From the NCBI GenBank assembly GCA_024281135.1, contig JAMXLG010000275.1, positions 1 to 9,574 of the forward strand: a stretch of 9,574 bases of DNA. Reading direction: 5' to 3'. Made by a program: the position numbers and the translations under genes. Numbering within the stretch: position 1 is the stretch's first letter; each line of letters starts with the position of its first letter. Source of the DNA: Vulcanimicrobiia bacterium (lineage in GTDB: Bacteria > Eremiobacterota > Eremiobacteria > Baltobacterales > Baltobacteraceae). This document shows positions 5,501 through 9,574 of the stretch, one piece after another. The notes below the pieces were generated by a model. It ran no database searches, had not been told where the DNA came from, and saw only the letters and a list, made by a program, of their open reading frames with translations.

Positions 5501-6223
5501 TTAAGGAGTTCGCGCCCTCATGCGCAATTGAAAGTCCCGTCGAAAGCTGCGGCTTAACCGATGCGAGGTCCCGTCCTCAAGGAGAACCTTGTAGTCCCCA
5601 TTCTCGTCCGGAATCATCTCGGAAACTCGCGCGAGATTCACGATCGTTGAGCGATGGATACGGCAAAAATCAAGATCCTCGAGATCTCGTTCCAGATCTG
5701 ACATGCTCCTGCGCAGGAGGTGCGTTTGCCCTGCCACGTGGAGACGTGAGTAGTAATCCGCGGCCTCGATCCAATCGATTTGTTCGACATGAATAAAAGA
5801 AATATGTCCGTTCGATTTGATTGCGATGTTTCGGGGAGAACGCGGCATGGATGCTGCAGCTTTCAGGCGATCCTTCGCGCGAGCGAGTGCGAGATCGAAC
5901 CGCGTGTTGTCAAACGGTTTGAGTATATAGTCAAGCGCACCAGCATCGAACGCGGCGACGGCATATTTGTCGTACGCGGTTACAAAAATAATGACCGGTT
6001 TTGCGGCTGAGCCGAGCATCTCGAGCACGTCGAATCCGTCGCACTCAGGCATTTCCACATCGAGGAACACTAAGTCCGGCGAGAGGCGCCGAATATCAGC
6101 CAACGCATCGGCGCCCCCTCCCGACTGGCCGACAACCTCAATCTGCGCATCTTGTTCGAGAAGTGCGAGTACACTGCTTCGAGCGAGGGGTTCGTCATCG
6201 ACGACGAGCGCTCGGATATGCAT
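5501..6223 (-). CDS. LytTR-family response regulator
   Basis: A 240-residue two-component response regulator. The receiver domain (1-122) has the acidic pocket DDE (9-11), the phospho-acceptor Asp55 (FLDVEMP), Thr82 and Lys102 (LKPF), all intact. The LytTR DNA-binding domain (about 131-236) has the typical IEAADYYSRLHV (152-163) and FCRIHRSTIVNLARV (186-200). LytTR proteins bind as dimers to direct repeats spaced about two helical turns apart. The gene lies downstream of the sensor kinase on the same strand. No Shine-Dalgarno precedes its ATG, but the ancestral kinase frame ends in TGATG, overlapping this start by 1 nt. Translation was therefore probably coupled to the kinase. Because the kinase now stops 67 nt earlier, expression of this regulator may be reduced. 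Confidence 0.95.
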   Translation of the reverse strand: MHIRALVVDDEPLARSSVLALLEQDAQIEVVGQSGGGADALADIRRLSPDLVFLDVEMPECDGFDVLEMLGSAAKPVIIFVTAYDKYAVAAFDAGALDYILKPFDNTRFDLALARAKDRLKAAASMPRSPRNIAIKSNGHISFIHVEQIDWIEAADYYSRLHVAGQTHLLRRSMSDLERDLEDLDFCRIHRSTIVNLARVSEMIPDENGDYKVLLEDGTSHRLSRSFRRDFQLRMRARTP

Positions 6224-6351
6224 CAGCTAATCGCAGTGCGTAGCGGCAAAACGATCGCGACCTCAACGCCGCCGAGAGTTCGCGCGCTCATCACGAATGA
6301 CGCTGCATCGCCATAGAGCGCCTTGAGTCGAGCGCGAACATTCGTGACACC
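6223..6351 (-). pseudogene. Out-of-frame C-terminal remnant of the sensor kinase
   Basis: In the -1 frame relative to the kinase ORF, bases 6351 down to 6223 encode 42 residues (GVTNVRARLKALYGDAASFV, then an ending in VEVAIVLPLRTAIS) and a TGA. This is the normal end of a LytS-type kinase: the G-x-x-NVRARL-x-x-LYG segment that follows the DxGxG box, then the last strands of the ATPase fold. The frame has no stops and meets the response regulator start as TGATG. It is clean ancestral coding sequence detached from its gene. Confidence 0.8.
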
Positions 6352-7148
6352 GCGCTCTCGACGAGAGGTTGGAGAATGAGATCGGGTACCCTTGCGTGTT
6401 GCAGTTCCATGGAAACGTCGACGCTCAGTTGGAGACGTTCGGCAAAACGCACTTTTTGCGTGGCCAAATATTGCTTGACAAATTCAAGTTCTTCAGCCAG
6501 CGGTACTTCCTGACGATTCGACTCCGAAACGGTGCGGCGCAGAAAGTCGCTCAAGCTTACGAGCTTTGTGATTGCGTCGCTCGACTCGTTCCCGCGAATA
6601 AGGCCGGCAATCGCATTTAAGGCGTTAAAAAGAAAATGCGGCTCGATCTGGCGGCGTAAGGCGCTCAGTTGGGCTTGCGCAAGTTGCTCTTTGAGCTGCG
6701 CCAGTTCGATGCTTTGCCGCGTGAGGCGCTCGCGCGAGTCGAAGAAGTCATTCATCGTGAGGATCAGCGAATAGGCGACGATCGTCGTTGGAAGATCGTT
6801 CGTAAACCCATTGAGGAAGTGCGGAAGTGCTTGTGCGGGAAAATCGGGACCGAACGGGCGGAATGTAACAACGAGGAGCGTCGTCCATCCGGCAAAGAAC
6901 GCATTCGCGCAGAGAGCTGTGACAAGATGCGCGCTCCGAGCCAGCGCGGACGCTGCGGATCGCATGCGCTGCGCGAGCCAAATGATGAAGAAAGTCGAGA
7001 CCACCCACGGCAGGCAGCTCAACGCCTCGATCGCAAAAACCAGGGGCCAGTTGTGGTGCATTCCCATCGATTGCATCGCCCCAACCGTCCTCGTTGCATC
7101 GAACAGCGCGAGGGCGAGCCAACACAGAGGAATCCAGACCCACTTCAT
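6291..7148 (-). CDS. LytS-type sensor histidine kinase, truncated and frameshifted
   Basis: A 285-residue ORF. About four membrane helices (residues 3-24, 34-59, 74-96, 108-132) are followed by a coiled linker (139-165) and the His_kinase domain with the phospho-acceptor His171 in RRQIEPHFLFNALNAI. The segment VPLAEELEFVKQYL and then VPDLILQPLVE (254-264) leads into the ATPase N-box, but instead of the usual Asn-Ala-x-x-His-Gly the protein runs into an unrelated 21-residue tail and stops. The true C-terminus lies in the -1 frame (6351-6223). The N-box and DxGxG box have no room anywhere in between, so roughly 50-65 residues were lost with a frame change. Without an ATP site it should not autophosphorylate. 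It is probably a pseudogene, unless it serves as a dimer partner. ATG 7148 has no Shine-Dalgarno; an in-frame TAG lies two codons upstream. Confidence 0.85.
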   Translation of the reverse strand: MKWVWIPLCWLALALFDATRTVGAMQSMGMHHNWPLVFAIEALSCLPWVVSTFFIIWLAQRMRSAASALARSAHLVTALCANAFFAGWTTLLVVTFRPFGPDFPAQALPHFLNGFTNDLPTTIVAYSLILTMNDFFDSRERLTRQSIELAQLKEQLAQAQLSALRRQIEPHFLFNALNAIAGLIRGNESSDAITKLVSLSDFLRRTVSESNRQEVPLAEELEFVKQYLATQKVRFAERLQLSVDVSMELQHARVPDLILQPLVESAVSRMFALDSRRSMAMQRHS

Positions 7149-7525
7149 GTGCGGCTATGATACGGCGTTCGCGAGGAATAGCGAAGCGCGTGGGCCGTTG
7201 GTTTCAAAGGATCGCCGATCATCTCACCGGCAACGGCAACATTTCGTTCGTATGAGCCAGTGACGGTTGTCATCCTCGCTCCTTGCTGGTCAGACGGTTC
7301 GCCGGCTCCCAAATAACCTGCAAAGGAGTCGCAATATCGGTAGATCCACCATCCTTGGATGCGGCTAGTGTTTCATCGTTGTACTTCACAGCGAGGATTT
7401 TCCGTGCGGCTTATCACGGAATTCGTCCCTCTTATCACTACCGCGGCGCGCCGTGAAGGCTTGCGTCCGAGGCGGGTGAAGGCAGACTAGATCAGCATGG
7501 AAGATGAAGGAAGTCAAAGGGTTAG
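7149..7525. promoter_or_regulatory. Intergenic region with promoter and direct repeats
   Basis: No credible gene was found in these 377 bp. Toward the kinase, TTCGCT (7180-7185) and TATCAT (7157-7162) with a 17-bp spacer (minus strand) could be a promoter giving a nearly leaderless mRNA. GACGGTT occurs at 7262-7268 and 7293-7299, 31 bp apart. CTTATCAC occurs at 7410-7417 and 7431-7438, 21 bp apart. Both are direct repeats with helical spacing, as expected for LytTR-type binding, but neither is proven. AAAGGG (7516-7521) may serve as ribosome binding site for the next gene. Confidence 0.35.
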
Positions 7526-7966
7526 ATGCTTCTATCTGTGGTCTTGGCACAGTCAATTCTTAGCACGTATCCGGGGAGCTGGTCGTGCGTCGCGAGCTCC
7601 TCGACGAGTTCGCCGGTTAATCTAACGATGCAGGCGAGCACCTACGGCAAGTGGGTGCAGTTCCTCGGCAACGAGCCCGCACACGACGGAAGGCCAGCCC
7701 GAACGTTTGTGATGTTGCTGGCGTACAATGCGCGCGCCAAGAAGTGGTTCATTGACAGTTACAGCAACGGCGGCGACATGATTCTTTCGAACAGCACGGC
7801 CGGTCCCGATCAACGACGGCAGACGTGGATCAACATCTACCCGGTCAGACCAACACAGGCACCCGGTACGATTGTTATGGGAGATACGACCTGGGATACG
7901 TACGACGCGTGGACCGATCACGGAAAGCGCGTGACTGCGCATACAAGTTGTAGGAAATCGCGTTAA
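7526..7966 (+). CDS. Small putative secreted protein, unknown function
   Basis: A 146-residue protein. A short hydrophobic start (MLLSVVLAQSILSTYPG) looks like a minimal signal peptide without the usual positive N-terminus, so export is likely but not certain. The mature part begins GSWSCVAS and is rich in Trp, Tyr, Ser and Thr, with alternating beta-like stretches (RTFVMLLAYNARAKKWFIDS 60-79, QTWINIYPV 99-107, GTIVMGDTTWDTYDAW 114-129). It ends KRVTAHTSCRKSR. Two cysteines only, Cys21 and Cys142 at opposite ends, could form a disulfide closing a small beta-barrel. This resembles a lipocalin-like fold, but no family was identified. An in-frame TAG immediately before the ATG fixes the start. 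AAAGGG lies 4 nt upstream. It is convergent with another small secreted protein gene of similar size. Confidence 0.72.
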   Translation: MLLSVVLAQSILSTYPGSWSCVASSSTSSPVNLTMQASTYGKWVQFLGNEPAHDGRPARTFVMLLAYNARAKKWFIDSYSNGGDMILSNSTAGPDQRRQTWINIYPVRPTQAPGTIVMGDTTWDTYDAWTDHGKRVTAHTSCRKSR

Positions 7967-8005
7967 CGGAGCACGCTGCAAAGCATGCACAGGCGAGTCC
8001 AAATC

Positions 8006-8031
8006 GTCGGTGACGTAATCGTCACGGCGAC
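8006..8031. terminator. Stem-loop between convergent secreted-protein genes
   Basis: GTGACG (8010-8015) and CGTCAC (8020-8025) form a perfect stem with a TAAT loop. Flanking GTCG (8006-8009) and CGAC (8028-8031) extend it across a 2-nt bulge. It follows the gene ending at 7966 and overlaps the last codons of the convergent gene ending at 8022. There is no U-tract, so terminator function is tentative. Confidence 0.4.
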
Positions 8032-8456
8032 GGCGCTTTGGGAGTGAGAACCGCTGTAAATCCGTTTGCTTCCGTCCAAAGCCTTCCGTCGACAAACTCA
8101 ACAGATGACACGTGGCAAGTGGGCGTTGCGAAATCCTGTCGCCCTGCTGCAAACCAGTGCGAGATTGCAACGCCTGACGTGAAGGTTCCGCGGTCGGTGA
8201 CGTTCCAGGACTGGTTACCGTTGGTTACGGCAAAGGTCACCGACGAGGCCGTCGTTGGACCATTGTTCATAAACCGCACGTGTAATTCCGAGCCGATCTG
8301 TTGTTCAGTGACGGCATCACCACCGCTCCGGGCAATGATCGGATCTACCGAACACGCGGCAATCTGGACAGGCGACATCTCGGTGTACGCAGTGTTCGGA
8401 GCAACGGTATTGAGCGCGAGCATCGGCGCGAGAACTAATGGGGCAAGAGGTAACAA
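8022..8456 (-). CDS. Small secreted protein with signal peptide, TTG start
   Basis: The open frame reaches back to 8576, but the best start is TTG at 8456. A perfect AAGGAG (8463-8468, minus strand) lies 6 nt upstream, and the protein then begins directly with a signal peptide (LLPLAPLVLAPMLALNTVAP, with a predicted cut after NTA, about residue 23). A longer ATG-started form would put about 40 polar residues before this segment. The product is 144 residues. The mature domain has two cysteines, Cys35 (IAACSV) and Cys114 (PTCHVSSVEFVDG), and a beta-rich core (ELHVRFMNNGPTTASSVTF, NGNQSW, DRGTFTSGVAISHWF). This reads like a small immunoglobulin-like or CARDB-like exported domain, but the family is not certain. 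Function is unknown. It is probably monocistronic. Confidence 0.75.
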   Translation of the reverse strand: MLPLAPLVLAPMLALNTVAPNTAYTEMSPVQIAACSVDPIIARSGGDAVTEQQIGSELHVRFMNNGPTTASSVTFAVTNGNQSWNVTDRGTFTSGVAISHWFAAGRQDFATPTCHVSSVEFVDGRLWTEANGFTAVLTPKAPSP

Positions 8457-8805
8457 TGGTTTCTCCTTTTGAAACGTTCTTGTGATCGCTGTATTTACGG
8501 GTCTTGAATTTGAAGCAGAACGGACGTAGATCAACGCCTCGCTTGTTGCTCTCGTGCGAACAGTGGAGTTTCCCAATGTAAGCGTAAGAGGATTCTGCCG
8601 TCACAGTCGTCGGCGGACCAGATTGCCCGCGGTCGGGGGATGCATCCGTTTTTACGCTCGGCGGCTGTATAAGTGTTGTCAAACATAATGGCGCCATTGT
8701 GCCTGACGGCCGCGTCCCACACCACGAACACTCGATCAGCTTATTCGAGCATGTTAGGTGGGGTGGCCGTGCTAGTTTGCAGAACCGGTCTTCGGGGGAG
8801 CTCGC
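8457..8805. promoter_or_regulatory. Divergent intergenic region with palindromes
   Basis: No gene is supported in these 349 bp. A perfect 12-bp palindrome, AATGGCGCCATT (8687-8698), sits in a longer imperfect one of about 26 bp and is a candidate operator. GGATGCATCC (8638-8647) is a second perfect palindrome. AGCGTAA (8581-8587) and TTACGCT (8652-8658) form a distant inverted pair. Near the leftward gene, TAAATA (8492-8497, minus strand) preceded by TTCTGC at 17 bp is a weak promoter candidate. A perfect TTGACA (8677-8682, minus strand) has no good -10. GGGGGAG (8794-8800) is the ribosome binding site of the rightward gene. Confidence 0.35.
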
Positions 8806-9574
8806 GTGACCCAAGAGACGGCGGCTTCGTTTGGCGAACTACTGCGTGATCTCCGACTAGCAGCCGGGCTCTCGCAAGAAATGCTTGCAGAGCGAGCGCG
8901 AATGAGCTCTGGCGGCATCAGCTTACTCGAACGCGGCGTGCGCCGGGCCCCTCAGCGCGATACGGTAGCGCTGCTTGCAGACGGCCTTAATCTCTCGGCC
9001 GACGAACGCATGCGGTTTGAGGCGGCAGCGGCCCGTCCCCAGCAACCTCGCCGCCGAAAATCGACAGCTCCACCTTTGGATAATCTGCCGACCGAGCTTA
9101 CGAGCTTCATCGGTCGTGTAACGGAAATTGGCGAGATCGCCGCGCTTGTTAGAAGCCGGCGGTTGGTGACGCTAGTGGGTTCCGGCGGTGTCGGCAAGAC
9201 GCGCTGCGCGTTGAAGGTCGCAGCGAACGCAACTGACACTTTTGCCGACGGCGTCTGGCTCGTCGAACTCGCGCCGATTGCAACAAACTCGCTGGTGTCG
9301 AACACGATTGCGCAGTCACTCGGCATACCGGTCTCGCCGAATTGCGCGCCGCTGGATACCGTCGTCGGCTACCTCAAACGCAAGAAGATGCTGCTCGTGC
9401 TCGACAACTGCGAGCATGTCGTTGACGAGGCACGAAACGTTGCAGCGGCAATTCTACATGACTGTCCCGACGTGCGCATCCTCTCAACGAGCCGTGAACC
9501 TTTGCATGTTACGGGCGAGGACGTCTATCGGATGCCGTCGCTGGAACTCGTCAGCGCGGTGACTCTCTTCGCGG
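8806..9574 (+). CDS. XRE-HTH / ATPase transcriptional regulator (3' end cut off)
   Basis: The first 256 residues of a large regulator; the frame is open to the window end. It starts with GTG, with GGGGGAG 5 nt upstream. Residues 9-66 are an XRE helix-turn-helix (FGELLRDLRLAAGLSQEMLA, then ISLLERG). A basic linker (about 78-90) leads to an NB-ARC/AAA-like NTPase. LPTELTSFIGR (94-104) is the conserved lead-in, the Walker A is GSGGVGKT (125-132), the Walker B LLVLDN (196-201), and the sensor-like STSREPL lies at 227-233. In this group the ATPase is usually followed by TPR repeats, and ligand or partner binding triggers ATP-dependent activation of target promoters. That part lies outside the window. 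Its HTH is a homologue of the lone HTH at 5184. The signal and target genes are unknown; the palindrome at 8687-8698 just upstream is a candidate site. Confidence 0.93.
   Translation, partial: MTQETAASFGELLRDLRLAAGLSQEMLAERARMSSGGISLLERGVRRAPQRDTVALLADGLNLSADERMRFEAAAARPQQPRRRKSTAPPLDNLPTELTSFIGRVTEIGEIAALVRSRRLVTLVGSGGVGKTRCALKVAANATDTFADGVWLVELAPIATNSLVSNTIAQSLGIPVSPNCAPLDTVVGYLKRKKMLLVLDNCEHVVDEARNVAAAILHDCPDVRILSTSREPLHVTGEDVYRMPSLELVSAVTLFA

Noticed and set aside
6669..7263. Plus-strand ORFs antisense to the kinase (to 7160 and 7263)
   Set aside because: Shadow frames of a gene with obvious membrane and His_kinase features; no start signals.
8038..8472. Plus-strand ORF of 144 codons
   Set aside because: Antisense to the secreted protein, which has a strong Shine-Dalgarno and a signal peptide.
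8317..8814. Minus-strand ORF of 165 codons, and the 66-codon ORF at 8531-8731
   Set aside because: Cys/Arg/Ser-rich translations without domains or ribosome binding sites. They cross the intergenic region and overlap the secreted-protein gene.
8952..9562. ORFs inside the XRE/ATPase gene on both strands
   Set aside because: The continuous frame from GTG 8806 encodes HTH, Walker A and Walker B motifs; the others are shadows.
1..9574. tRNA, rRNA, CRISPR, insertion sequence, prophage or antiphage system
   Set aside because: No cloverleaf, repeat-spacer pattern, transposase motif, terminal repeats or known defence domain was seen.

Overview
This window looks like a bacterial chromosome of moderately high GC (mid to upper 50s percent by eye, not computed), with regulator-rich accessory gene content. 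Three things point away from a classic proteobacterium. One is a short, actinobacterial-style QueA-like protein. Another is an XRE-HTH/ATPase regulator of the kind common in Actinobacteria, Chloroflexota and Eremiobacterota/WPS-2-like lineages. The third is a set of small secreted proteins with one cysteine pair each. The lineage is an inference; nothing here fixes it. No tRNA, rRNA, CRISPR array, transposase or phage gene was seen.

Left part (1-1458): the 3' end of an unknown gene, then a multi-pass membrane protein (minus strand) divergent from an HxlR-family repressor. The 98-bp gap between the latter two holds two tandem copies of a palindrome (TGACTTG-N7-CAAGTCA) exactly 32 bp apart, overlaying both promoters. 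This is a likely self-contained HxlR switch.

Second part (1453-3698): a QueA-like protein and an SDR oxidoreductase form a minus-strand operon with a 32-bp gene overlap, divergent from soxR. SoxR has the complete four-cysteine [2Fe-2S] motif. The 41-bp gap contains a perfect-arm sox box inside a promoter with the 19-bp spacer diagnostic of MerR/SoxR activation, and it points at SDR-queA. A long hairpin then separates soxR from a convergent epoxide hydrolase (3696-4904).

Third part (5184-7148): a lone 79-aa XRE HTH protein, then a LytTR response regulator and a LytS-type sensor kinase on the minus strand. The kinase is broken. The core of its ATPase domain is deleted and the reading frame shifts, but the original C-terminus survives in the -1 frame and ends in a TGATG overlap with the regulator's start codon.

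Right part (7526-9574): two small secreted proteins of unknown function, convergent with each other, and the start of an XRE-HTH/ATPase regulator that runs off the end. The HTH of that regulator resembles the lone HTH at 5184.

The most solid observations are the SoxR-controlled SDR/QueA-like operon, the double HxlR operator and the decayed kinase. I see no clearly new multi-gene system. The least explained combination is a QueA-like enzyme placed under a redox-sensing activator.
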